Shown here piece after piece: positions 23,081 to 34,794 of a stretch of DNA of 64,000 nt; position 1 is the first letter of the stretch, and every line of letters starts with the position of its first letter. The stretch is from assembly GCF_003597395.2 (NCBI RefSeq), contig NC_133774.1, positions 44,235,290 through 44,299,289 of the forward strand, written 5' to 3'. The DNA is from Chelonoidis abingdonii. Its lineage: Eukaryota > Chordata > Testudines > Testudinidae. Under the pieces are notes generated by a model, which saw only the letters and a program-made list of their open reading frames with translations, had not been told where the DNA came from and did no database searches. Both the position numbers and the translations under genes were made by a program.

Positions 23081-26000
23081 AATCAGCACTGGGAAACTAG
23101 TCTGAGCTTTTGCACTTTTCATTGTTAGGGAATATTTCTCAGCTAAAGCTTTTCTTTGTATGTTTATTTTTGGTCACTTAATTTTCTTCAAAGGAATGGT
23201 GGGTTACTTGCGTGGGAATCTTTACTGGCTTGAGGGTGACATTTTTAGCTTCCCAGTGTACGTATATGGAGGAAAATAGAATAATCTTTTTTCTGATTAC
23301 TTTTTGTACTATCTTATTTAATATTTTGTGCTTAAATGGAATGTCATCTTTTTGTAATCCATTATCTCAGTAAAACATTTAATAAATTACTAGGTAATTT
23401 TAGTTTCTGGTTGTTTTCAGTGTGGCTTTACAGGGGAAGAGCTAAGCTAGGTTGAGTGAGCTTAACTGTGTATTTTCTTGTTTTCAAATTTTTGGGGTGT
23501 TTTTGTGACATGGAAACTTGGCCTGAAATTTTCAGTTGTATTTTTGAGAAAATGTTAATGTTCTCTAAAGGGATTTTTTCCCAAGTTTTTTCAAACTTAA
23601 TTCCAAGTTGACAAAATCTATTATGAGGGAATATATATAATAATATATTGATAAATATTCATTTATTACCATCTCAGGTGCCTGCTCCAGATAACTGTGC
23701 CAGAAACTGTATAGTTGGTGCCCCCATGCTCAGGTACAGCAACAAATGGAGTGAATGTTGTCTGTGGATGCTCTGCACTAATTTTTTTTAAAGCTGCTTA
23801 AAGTGGGCTTACCGAAATGTAGCAGGAATAAATGGCATGTCAGGATCAACTGCACTATTGGACTTCTGTGGTATAGGTGGACTTCAAGAGTGGCTTGTCC
23901 AGGTCACAGTTGAGAGGTATATCAACAGGTCATTATTTATACTTGTACTTCATCACCCTTAAACTCACTGTATTTTTTCTTAGGAAAGAGGACTTGAGCT
24001 CTCCATTATGGTACCTTACACAAGCATTAAAATTCATATAACTGTCTTTTGGCTCCATTGCACTTTTCTCTACTCTACTCCTTCATCTATATGTATATGC
24101 GCAAGCCCTCGTCCTTGTAATATCTGACTGTTTGCCATGTATTTAAAAATAGAAATAAGTCATTTGGATTCCTTACATATAGGAGAAGCAGCTTGATTAG
24201 TTGTTGATAGGGTTTTGTTTAAATGTCTGGCTGTGGTGTGGTAGATGTGTTGGTTTTCCTCAGGAAGTTCTGAATTTGAATCCAAAATTCACTTAATTCT
24301 GAAAATGGTTATTTTGTAGTTATCTGTTGTGACTAGTAGTTTCATAATCTAGATTAAGTTTGTGTGGAATGTAGCTCTCTCTGAAGATCTGTTCATGGTG
24401 CCTGTGTTTAATGGCCATCATTAAATGAGGTTAGTTTGATGGGTCTCAGATCCAGCTCTGAGGCCAAAAATCACTACCATGGTTGACACAATTGGCAGAC
24501 TCAGTACAGAGAACATTTGGGTCATGGAGACTGAACTTTCTCAATTACTTATAGTTAGTCTTCTCTCCCTAGTAAGAGACTTGCTTATATGGCAGTGTAT
24601 GTCAGACACTTGTCCTCATGATAAACAGTGGACTTCGTTTGCCAGGATTGTTGAGCCAATGCCTTTCACCAATGCTAAATCCATGCAGTTCTCTTTTTAA
24701 GCTCAATTTTATGGTTATGGACTCATTATTTTTAAATATGCATGTTAATGTATTAAATACCAAGTAAAAGGTCATGCATAGAGCTGCACACAACATGGCA
24801 TCATAGGTGGAGTGAATCTCCTTGGGACATGAAAAGGGAGCCAGGTTGAGAGATTTCCATGTGTAGTGGTAGGATTTTGGGGTTGAAAGAGGTGCTGCAG
24901 GCATTCCTCCCTAGTACCAGCTGTTTAAACTACAGAGTGGAGCTTAGCAGGCAGGCACTAGCAAGGGAAAAAATGGGCTGCAGAACTCTCACTATTGGCT
25001 GCAGTAGCCTCCTCATGTGCTATCACTGGAATGGCATTCAGGTGTATGTCTGAGTACTACATAATGGGTACACTCCTAGTGAATATTGGTGGGAGGATGC
25101 TAGTGGGAACTAGTCCTGGCACTAGCTGCAGCAGTGATAGCAGGTGCACCATAGCTGCCTGAGTAATCAGCAGCCAAATCAGTCCCAGCCTCAAAGTGAG
25201 CTGGAAATTACAACAATGAAAGAGTTTTTTCTTAAAGCTACAGCTTCTGGATTCGTGTGATTACATGAGAATCTCAGTTTCCTTTAAATACTAATAAAAA
25301 AGTAAATTTCTAGTCCTAAGAGTTGCAGAGAAAAGCCTGAACATGTGATCCACATGTGACTGAAAATAACCCCAGTTGTATATATTTTTTATAACTCATT
25401 GTTTTTAAGCTAATGTAATTATTTCTTTTGTGTTAGCCTGGCTTATCATTTTTCAACACTTAGGATTGACAGTACTGAGCAGATCTAAACAGCACTGTTG
25501 TATAAATACTAGTGGATGCTGGCAGATGGTATACACTTGTATGGTTGCCAGTACAGCAGTAGGAAATGTAAAGAAAAATGCTAGTGTATAGACAAGGCTC
25601 TGGAGGGTGAGAGAGAGACTGGGGGTGGTGTCAGGATCAAAGAATTTGGGAATGGGAAGTAGAGAAGAGAAGAGGAAAACCAGAACATACATCCCAGATC
25701 TAGGCTGAAAAGAAAAGTAAAGGTCAAGAAGCAGATAGTGAAGAAAAACTAGGAAAGTGGAAAATCCCAAATGGAGGGCAGAGTATAGGGCCAGGAGAGG
25801 TAGAAGTAAAGCAGGATGCAGTGGCCTGCAGGGTAGAAGTTGAACAATACATCAAAGGGACTGCGAACCATGTCAACACTGAGAGGGAACTGGTCATTAA
25901 ATACTTTTTTTTTTCTTCTTCCCTTCAGTCCCACTGCACTGCAATATGTCTGTTTTTCATGTCAAAAGAGGAGATGGTAGATAGGAAAGGCTGCTGGCTC

Positions 26001-26168
26001 CAATCCCACACTATCAGTATGTTGCACATCCACCCCATGACAGATGCCACAGCTTTTCATATTAAAAATCTGGTGTATGTAGTTGCAGGCAGCCATGCTG
26101 AAAATAATTAATTAGGTACCTGTAATATCATGTTTGTTGGGATAGACTTGAACGTATAAGCACCACTT
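23081..26168. other. Gene-free intronic stretch
   Basis: AT-rich sequence with no recognised exon. A purine-rich patch on the + strand at about 25600-25810 (GAGAG and GGAAG words) is low-complexity and explains the long minus-strand open frame there. Confidence 0.55.
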
Positions 26169-26569
26169 AGGCCACGTCTAGACTACGCGCCGTATCGGCG
26201 CGTTAAAATCGATTGCTCGGGGATCGATATATCGCGTCTAATCTAGACGGGATATATCGATCCCTGACGGCGCTTATATCGATTCCGGAACTCCACCAAC
26301 CCCAACGGAGTTCCGGAATCGACATGGCGAGCCGCGGACATCGATCCCGCGCGGTGAGGACGGGTGAGTAAATCCATTTTAGATATTTGACTTCAGCTAC
26401 GTTATTCACGTAGCTGAAATTGCGTATCTAAAATCGATTTTACCCCGTAGTGTAGACCAGCCCTTACTGAAGTTATTGATTACTACCACGTCTAGATTAG
26501 ATGTGATATATCGATCCCCGAGCAATCGATTTTAACGCGCCGATATGGCGCGTAGTCTAGACGTGGCCT
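26169..26569. mobile_element. Palindromic TIR element rich in ATCGAT
   Basis: A 401-bp element starting AGGCCACGTCTAGACTACGC and ending with the inverted partner TAGTCTAGACGTGGCCT. The terminal inverted repeats run about 80 bp with only a few mismatches. Three more inverted repeats lie inside: GGATCGATATATC/GATATATCGATCC near 26220-26265, GATTCCGGAACTCC/GGAGTTCCGGAATC near 26279-26321, and a hairpin around 26377-26434 with arms built from ACTTCAGCTACG and CGTAGCTGAAAT. It is very rich in CpG and ATCGAT words compared with its surroundings. It is non-coding. The ends resemble the 57471 and 63817 elements, so they likely belong to one superfamily. Confidence 0.85.
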
Positions 26570-27549
26570 GATTTAAGGTAGAATGTATGTGGCTTGTGTT
26601 TTTGTAGAACAGTGTGTATGTTAGCTATGCCAAATTATGGGTCTTGACTGTCAGCAGGGTGTAGTAGCTCACTACTTAAGGTACTCGTGAGTTGCACACT
26701 TCTGTACCTCCTACTGAAACATACTCGTCTTTGTAAGTACAATATATACTTGAAGCTGTTGTTTCTACTCTAAACTTCAGAATGACCCACAAAGGAAGTG
26801 TGTGAGAATGCGTGCGCACATTGCTGCATGTTGTATTATATCACTGCTGCCTAAAGTGGTGTATGAAATGTTTAACTGTGATGAAAAGATTAAAGAATGC
26901 ACAATCTTTTCGTTTTCTGTAGTACAGGAGCTCTCAACTTCATTCTCAGCCCCTTGGTAAACAGCAAGAGGAGATCAAAGGTGACAGGTTTAAGCTTGGA
27001 AAAGACTGTCAAAGATTAGCTTATTTCTAAAACTGTTTGTGGGGGTGAGAGGAAGTGAATGGAACTTTTCTTTTTCAAAATATTTGTTTTGTAAAAGGAA
27101 AATAGAAAGTAAACATATTATTGGTAAGATTGTTTGTTTGTAAACCAGACAATTTATTTTTTAAAATAATATAAATAAAGGGATGTGTTGAAAGTTATAA
27201 AATGTGCTACTCCCCCTCTGGGTAGATCTGAATGGTATCTGCCAAACAGATGACAAAGTACCTTGGGCTGAATCACACACACAGAGACAGCGTTTTCAGC
27301 AGAACATGGGGCTAAACTATTGTAATTATTGTTTATAGCCAGGCAGTGCCCATGTTAGAAAGGAAAAGTTTACAGACTCTTTGGGGAAGCAGTTGTATAC
27401 TAATTAGATAACCCAACAGAGCACTGCTTCTCAGCTACACTAAGAAGTTTCTCTTGAGATCAGAGTTAATGTTAACACATTTTTGCAGTGAGTGATCAGA
27501 TAATTGGGTTCTTTTTTTCTTTTTTGGTATCATGTCTTTGAACTTTTAG
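26570..27549. other. Upstream flank of the MAST4 exon
   Basis: No repeat or exon recognised. The right end (27509-27549) has a long pyrimidine run, GGTTCTTTTTTTCTTTTTTG, ending in CTTTTAG, a strong potential splice acceptor just before the MAST4 exon. This means the ATG may be in a second exon with a non-coding exon somewhere upstream, or the run may simply precede a local start site. No TATA box stands at a convincing distance. Confidence 0.5.
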
Positions 27550-27659
27550 TGAACTGAAAAGAAGGGAATGGATATGTCTGATCCAAATATTTGGACTGTC
27601 CTCTCAAACTATACCTTGCCTCATTTGAGGAGTGGAAACAGGCTGCGTCGCACACAAAG
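27550..27659 (+). CDS. MAST4: MAST4 alternative first coding exon
   Basis: MAST4 is a microtubule-associated AGC-type serine/threonine kinase with a PDZ domain. This exon supplies the N-terminus of the short isoform. The ATG at 27568 opens 30 codons, MDMSDPNIWTVLSN followed by YTLPHLRSGNRLRRTQ, and ends with AG before a GTAAAA donor. The next codon completes as Ser, giving the RRTQS|CRTSNRKSL junction I know from MAST family proteins (MAST1 has the related WTALSN...FRRTKSCRTSNRKSL). G at -3 and +4 gives a good start context. An in-frame TGA at 27550-27552 supports this ATG as the true start. A TTTTAG acceptor-like site ends at 27549, so the exon may begin at 27550; its exact 5' limit is uncertain. 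The kinase and PDZ exons lie beyond the window. Identification is from memory of the family, not a search. Confidence 0.85.
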
Positions 27660-30600
27660 GTAAAAATCCTTTCCAAGTTCTGCTGTGGTTATGTGTAATC
27701 TTGTTCTGAAGGTTTTGTCTCGACTCGTCTCTCCACGCTGTAAAGGACTTAAATACTGTGTTTACCAAACATAGTTGTTGAATTTAGAGTATATATAAAT
27801 CTTTCTAATTTAAAATACTCTCCAGTACTTCCTGGTTTCATTGTTGTCCACTTTACAAAACTTAGGTTATTTGGTACTTGCAGCTGCTTGGATTTACGTA
27901 TCTTAGAGTACAGTTCTGTACCTTTTGAGTCCGTGTTGTTTTTTTGTTCTTTTGTTGAATACTATTTATTACTTTCCCTCCCCAATATACTCCTCAGTTT
28001 TTCTTTTTATACTGTTTCAGCTGTCTATCAAATATTTAACCTTTATCTGGAGTACATGTAATCTATACAGATAGCCTATTTCATACTGCACTCTTTAAGA
28101 GACAGGTTTGTGTAACTGCCATTTTTTTTTATTTTTTTATTTTTTTTACTGGTTAGCTCCCATTTAGTAATACAGTAATGGCCTTTTCATTTTGTAGTCA
28201 AGAGTAAAAGTTGACTACAAAAAAGCAAATTTTAAGTAAAGTTAAAGATTGTGCCACATATCAACAAAAACCAGCAATCTGAATGCTGAGACTTTGGGAT
28301 GTGTTTTAGGGATATCTACTGCTATAAAGTCTGGTGTGTCTCTGTCACACTGAGTAAGAATTGTTTATAGAGGTTTATGACTACCTCTGTTCAACTCCCA
28401 GTCTTGTCACTTTGAGTCACATCATTGCTGTTGGTCTAAATGTGGTTAGTGAAATATTTTAAAATATTTTCTTTACATATTTTCGTGTGTGTTTGTTTAA
28501 ATCTTCTTTAGATATTGCTCCCTCTCTGTCTTGCTATCTGTAAGAGTAACACAAAGAAAGCAGGAAACAGGCTTAGCAGATCTGTTCATAAGCTTTAAGT
28601 ATTCATACACTGACATATTTTACAAAAGAAAACGGTCTCTATTGTATCACAAACTTGAGATTGAAAAGAACTTAAATCATCTGGCCTATTTCCTTGTCAA
28701 TGCACAATTGTTTCTCTCTCTCTCTCCTTATATTTATATTTGTGTCTGGCCCAGTACATGCTAGATTACTTATAAAATGTTTTCTTATTCCTCTTCTAAA
28801 AATGTATTTAACTAATACCTGTGCATTCAGTTGATCATATTTATCAAGTTTTCACTTTCCTGATACAAATAGGCCTCTCTTACCCTCCCCTCCAAAAAAA
28901 AAAAAAGCCTCGGATTGTTCAACTCTTCCTCACTCTACTAACTCTTGCACTTTCATGCAGACCTAAAAATACTTTTTTTATGAAGTGTTCTGCTGTGAAG
29001 CAGGTCAAGGAGGAACCTGTTAGACTTTCTACCAAATGAGAGCACAGTTATAATACATCTGTGAGCCAGCCCTTAATTCTAAATTCTTGCTGTACTCTTT
29101 GTTTTATCACTACATTTACATGATTCTAGATCTGTATATACATTCTGAAAGAACTTCTAAAACAGTACTTTAAGAATATCCCCACACTTTAAATGCTAAC
29201 TGAATAATAAAATAATCTGTGTATTGCATGGTGCACAGTCTGTCTCTGAGTATTTACATAGTGTCTTACTGTAGAACCAGGTAAAACTTTCAGTTAAAAA
29301 CCCAAAGCAAGATATATAAGGTCTCTTCCCTCCTCCATTCCAACTAATTCTATCATTCTGTGGCACCTCCGAGAACTCATCAGTAGGCCTTCTGTTTCCA
29401 TACAGTGTTTTAAGTTGTCCAGCAAGGCAGACCTGCTCCCCTTCCCTGAACAAGGATACCCAGTATGTTCCTGGCATAGGTGATATAGTCCAGCGTGAAG
29501 CAAGGACCAGAAAGGTGACAATAGCTGGGATGGAGAAACATCTCCCAGTTCTGTTGCAGAAAGGGGATTTGATACACAGAAGTTAATGGTTGGATCTGGG
29601 GGCAGAGGCCCTGTTGTACCTGGCCTCTAATTCACAGGCTAATGACAAAAGGAGCAGGCTATTCAGATACTATCTGAGGAGAGGGGAGGGCAATGAGGTG
29701 AAGGCCACTGGGCTACCCCTCTCCTAAAAGACCGCTCTAGGGAAAACTGGGTCTTGGTTGAAAAACCGGATGATGAAATTTTCCAGTTTTACAGTGAATG
29801 ATGGAAGTTTTGGAGAAACCTAAGAATACAACCAACCTTGAAGGGCTTGTGAAATGAACCTGCTGTCAATGGTTAATTGCAAGTATGGGAACCAATAACA
29901 GTGAGCTTGGCACAGTTCTACCCGTAGCAATTGAAACTGAACTGATTTATTTAGATGTTAGTTGCCAATGAAACACCATCTAATTGAAGTACTGACAAAC
30001 ATTGATTCTTCATGGAAACTTATTAAGGGAAATTCAAGGTTGTCTCAAATTGGCATTCACACACGTTTGGATTTGGGGCCTCTCTCAGAAATGAGGGTAC
30101 CAGTCTTGGTGTTTGGTTGGAGCTACCTTGATGATCTCGTCTCTTCTGTCACCTCCGCTCCATGCTATCTGTGCAGTTTGGGTGTGTGTGGGAAGAGTGG
30201 AAGGGTTCATTCTCTTTGTCATCCTTCTGTCTGGTTGGAGATAAGAGGGCCCAGAATCCATTCCTCTTCTCCTGATTCTCAGAGTTCATGGAGATTCTTT
30301 TCTAACACATTCTAAGAATTTTTTTCCCTATGAAGTAACTTAGCCTAGGAATTTCTTTCCCTTCCCTGAGCCTCAGAGAAACAGAGGCAGGGATAGCCCA
30401 TCTCCCTCTTCAGGGAGGGTCGGGGGTTGCAATATTCAGCATAGCTGCTCAAAGTGCCGACATGAACAGAGTAAAAATTTCTTAACCAAAAGATGATCTG
30501 TCTTTCTGCTGACTTGAGTGACTAAAATAAGTTTTTACTGTTGTTTACTCCTTTTATCCCTGCAAAATCATGACATCTAAGGGAGCATGGGCTGGATTTT

Positions 30601-31584
30601 ATTATGACTCGTGCATCATCAACAGACTTGTTAACTGAATTCCAATTGTAGTAGCTTTATTGCTGGTAATGAAGCATGAGCAAGAAATACCCCAGTATGC
30701 CTTCCATGTCTCATGGTGGGTTTTCAGGGCTGGCAGTTACAAAACCCTCTACTTTAAACTGAACAGCTATGATATACATGCCATTGAGCGTCACTAAACA
30801 TGGATCACAAAACATCACTTTTACAACATTAGACCCAAACTTCATATGTCACCATTTTAATATTTGTATTTAGAACCATAGATATGCTTGGCCCTTTACA
30901 GAATGAACAAAGAGGGGTGGTACATGCCTAAAATGGCTTCCAGTCTTCATAGAGCTATTAGGGTAGGGGGCACTGATTGCTGCACTTAATTTTCTTTTAT
31001 TTAAACACAAATATTGCTGATATTCAGTGCATTTAGGATGTCTGTTTAGACAGAAGTAGTGATGAGTGAATTAAAGTGCACATTTCTCTCTCGGTTGCAC
31101 ATTAGTTTATAAAATTTTTAAAGCCTGCAGTTTTTTTCCCCATCCTTCTCATTGGAGTCACAGTGGAACAGTTGATTGCAAACTATCTTCTGTTGTGTCA
31201 GGACCCTTTTATTTTAAAACACAAGGTTATAAATAATCACCTAATAATCTATTGCCCAGTTTTGGATGAACACTGATTAATATTACATATTGGTTTTATT
31301 TTTTCTGTAAGAACAGAGCAGTGTGATATTGAAGAGACTTTACTAATATGGGATATAATATGCCATCAGGTGATCAGTTGTGTAATCTAACAACTCTGAT
31401 TTCAGGAGATGCTAGTTCTTTTTCTAATTAATATTTTTTTTTATTTCCAGTAATAAGTTTCAGAAAAGTGTAAGTAGCGGTCACCCAGGTCTGAGATTTT
31501 ACTGGGATTGGAAATAATGTGTTTCCTGGTGGATACTGAACAAACCTTTTGAACTCTTGAGTTGTCAGATAGAGTGGGCTCAAC
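27660..31584 (+). other. Start of the large MAST4 intron
   Basis: Begins with the GTAAAA donor of the MAST4 exon. AT-rich, with a T-rich low-complexity run around 28123-28149 and a TC repeat around 28712-28725. No further exon or clear repeat. None of the next known MAST coding exons (CRTSNRKSL) is found anywhere to the window's right edge. Confidence 0.6.
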
Positions 31585-31817
31585 TGTATGGTTTAGGCTG
31601 GACATTAGGAAAAACTTCCTAACTGTCAGAGCAGTTAAGCGCTGAAATAAATTGCCTAGGGAGGTTGTGGAATCTCCATTAGTGGGGATTTTTAAGAGCA
31701 AGTTGGACAAACACCTGTCAGGGATGGTCTAGATAATACTTAGTCCTGCCTTGAGTGCAGGGGACTAGACTAGATGACCTCTTGAAGTCTCTTCCAGTCC
31801 TATGGTTCTATGATGTT
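31585..31817 (+). mobile_element. CR1 LINE 3' end
   Basis: Plus-strand CR1 3' segment with the landmark phrases GGCTGGACATTAGGAAAAAC, CCTAGGGAGGTTGTGGAATC, GACTAGACTAGATGACCTC and the terminal TTCTATGAT. It is only about 230 bp, 5'-truncated as most CR1 copies are, and non-coding. Confidence 0.9.
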
Positions 31818-33214
31818 TAATTATCATATACTATATTCATAGAATAGACTAAAAAGCCGAGGAGGTCAGGAGTTTAGATAGATCCCTCTTCCTGTTAGTA
31901 AGAACCCCTTTGATAGGACTTCCTTTAAAAATTTTACTTCATTGTTTAGAATTGTATTTTAGACGATTGCTTATACTTTTCCTTTGCTGATTTGTGTGAA
32001 AGATACCTTTTGGGGCCAAAAGAGTAGATTCTTAAGGAAAAGAAAATATCCTGAAATAAGCAATTAAAATCGAGAGTAAATTCCTTTCCAAATTTATTTT
32101 TAAAATTGATGATGATCAGAGTTTGAACTACTTGATTTGACAGAGGCTATCTAAATTCAAATAGTAGACTGTAAATACTAAAATTTTCATATAGATCTTG
32201 TTGCATTATTTTTCTTTACCTCTCTACGTAGTATCATGTCCAAGTGAAATTAATTAACTAATCACTCTAAAAGCTAATCCTTTAGTGGAACAAGAATCTT
32301 AAAAATGGTCCTGTGGGTGGCATAAGAAAAGTGGGCATAATTAAAGGGATGAGATTAACAACATCACAAACAGCCAAAAATACCCCGTAATTGCTATATG
32401 TAGTGGTTGGATCTGCCATTGCCCTAATTTTAGTTATTTTAGTCATATTACATAGTACTGTGTCAATTAAAAAATAGCTAAATAATTACTGTTTACTGTG
32501 GGTGTATTCATAGTAATTAGGAGAGTTTTCCCTTTAGTCTTAAGCTTTTTAGATATTCACATTAAACCTTACACATACAGAGAGAGACCCTCTATATGCT
32601 TATTACATTAATAGCTTCTGGTCAGGCATAGAGAGAAGATAATTATGCTACAGCTAAGGGAGTGAGAAATAGGCCTGTGCATGCTATTTAAGTTTACACA
32701 AGCACACTGACAAGGAATATGTTTTCTTAAATGGTGATCTGTTAAACTAATGGTCCCATTGCTGTGTATACTTAAGAAGAGTGTGCTAACATAGGGGAAT
32801 TTCTTTCTTATACAGTGTTCACAATCAGAGAGAGGGGATGTTTTCTTTATTCTGGGTGATTTATTTTGGTGAGCCGCCCCCACCCCCCAAGCAATTAGTT
32901 TATTTTCAGGTTCCCAGACAGTCTAAATGTTGGCAACACCCAGTTCATCCATGATGAACTATCGTTTCTTTCCTTCCGCCAGTGTGCTAGGATTCATGTG
33001 GCCAAATCTGAGGTTTTTACTTGGTACTTACTCCCATTGTCTGAGAGAGAACTGAGTCAAGATCTCAGATTTGACCCATAGATCTTTCTGTGAATCAGCT
33101 GGGAGGGAAAAAGCAAGAGCAGGATAGGTGGAAGTTTGGTAACACTCTTCTATTGCAACTTCCAGGAAATCAAATTTTTATGAACAGTTATGGTAGGTAG
33201 ATGAGTCTTTCATT
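31818..33214. other. Gene-free intronic stretch
   Basis: AT-rich, with no exon and no assigned repeat. Confidence 0.55.
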
Positions 33215-33312
33215 TTATGGGCCCTCAGACTGATTCATGGACTTGCCCAAGGTAAGTCTTTGGCAGCGATGGGAATGTGAATCCAGATCTCCTGATTCTC
33301 AGACATGCTTTT
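33215..33312 (+). repeat. MIR-like SINE remnant
   Basis: Shows GACTTGCCCAAGGTAAG, then GGGAATGTGAATCCAGATCTC and CTGATTCTCAGACATG, the order seen in the second half of MIR-type SINEs (acttgcccaaggtcac... gaacccaggtctcctgac). Short and diverged. Confidence 0.6.
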
Positions 33313-33654
33313 TAGTCACAACTTCCTTCTCTTCAAACAAGCTATATGAATCTTTTAAGTATTGTCAGTATAGAACCACTTTGATTTACTTAATAAATAG
33401 TTTTTACTTAGAAATAGTTTTGCTAGTTATTAGACTTTAGAAAGGTTCTATTTATTTGTCAATAGATTATCAGAATAACAGAAAATATTGCACACCGATT
33501 TAGATTAAACAGCTTTGACCGAGTATATTAAACAAAAAGATGTCATGCTGCTTTTATGAGGTGAAACTATTTAATAGGTTGAATACAACTTCTTTCTCTC
33601 CTTTCTCCTTTCTTATTTGTATTCATTTCTTAAGAAAGCAATTCCTTACCATAG

Positions 33655-34185
33655 CACATAGGGGCCCAAGTCATGGTGCTAGGTGCTGTACAAACACAGA
33701 ATAAATGACAGTCCCTACCCAAAGAGATTAAAATCGAGGTACAAGACAAGAGACAACACATGAGGAGTGCCAGGAGTCAACATGATAGGCAGTGGTCTTG
33801 ACACACCATCAGCCTTTGTCAAGATTTTTGTAGACATCATGGCAAAGGCAAGTTTTAAAGAGGGATTTGAAGGAGAATAATGAGGACACTTTGCAGATGT
33901 TAATAGAGAGGTTTCCCCCAATGTGAGAGATGGCATGGGAGAAAGCATAAAGATGCTTGATTGAAAATGTTCAAAGTGGGTAATGGAGGCTGCCATTGTG
34001 GCTGATTGGAGGTGGATATTGATATGTTGGTAGTGAATGAGAGCGGATCGGTAGGATGGGGGATAGGTTGCAAAGGGCCTTGAAAGTGAAGACCAGTAGC
34101 TTATGTTTAATACAATGGAGAAGGGGGAGCCAGTGGAGGGATGCAAAGAGGGTGTCAAAAGGTCAAAGTAATGGACTAGGCTTAG
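33655..34185. repeat. Ancient LINE-like interspersed repeat
   Basis: Contains GTGCTAGGTGCTGTACAAAC, CAGTCCCTACCCAAAGAG, and later GGGGGAGCCAGTGGAGGGAT followed by GCAAAGAGG. I recognise these as phrases of an old amniote interspersed repeat, probably a LINE 3' region or a SINE mobilised with it. A 147-codon open frame lies on the minus strand here, but it crosses the repeat and has no recognisable product, so I do not call it a gene. Family name and orientation are uncertain. Confidence 0.6.
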
Positions 34186-34597
34186 TCATGGCTTGGTATT
34201 TTTCTCTGTTCAGTAAAAGCAATGAATTTGGCTACTCAATCACAGTGCAAGTTCTTGGATGTTCTTTCAAGCAAGATCCTATGGATTTTTTTCCCCCAAC
34301 AAAATCTTATATTCAGGGCATTGGTTATGATATTTAAGACATTAAAATAAAATAAACGTTTTAACTACTAATGTATTAAAATGAGTCCAGGCTCCTGTGC
34401 TTTGTGTTGATGCCATTGTATGAGCCTTTTCATAGTATGTTATACAAGCAATTAGATTTCTTGAAGTGTACCCAGGGTAAATAAGAAATTTACTCAGGTA
34501 CAGCACTTTGTGTTTTCTGAAGGAGACAGAATAATCTTCTCACACAGTATTCATGTGCCAACCTGTTGTTCTAGTAATACAGATTTATTCTTCTTGG

Positions 34598-34794
34598 TAC
34601 ACCGCTACCTCGATATAACGCCACCCAATATGACACGAATTTGGATATAATGCAGTAAAGCAGTGCTCTGGGGGGTGGGGGTGGGGCTGCACGCTCCGGT
34701 GGGTCAAAGCAGGTTCAATATAACACGGTTTCACCTATAACACAGTAAGATTTTTTGGCTTCCAAGGACAGAGTATTACTGAGGTAGAGGTGTA
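34598..34794. mobile_element. Short TIR element (MITE), copy 2
   Basis: A 197-bp copy of the element at 5003-5179. It starts TACACCGCTACCTCGATATA, ends GAGGTAGAGGTGTA, and shares AAGATTTTTTGGCTTCCAAG near the right end. It has a longer G-rich centre (GGGGGGTGGGGGTGGGG) and again has TA at both edges. Confidence 0.9.

Noticed and set aside
33715..34158. 147-codon open frame on the minus strand
   Set aside because: Runs across an ancient interspersed repeat and has no family resemblance.
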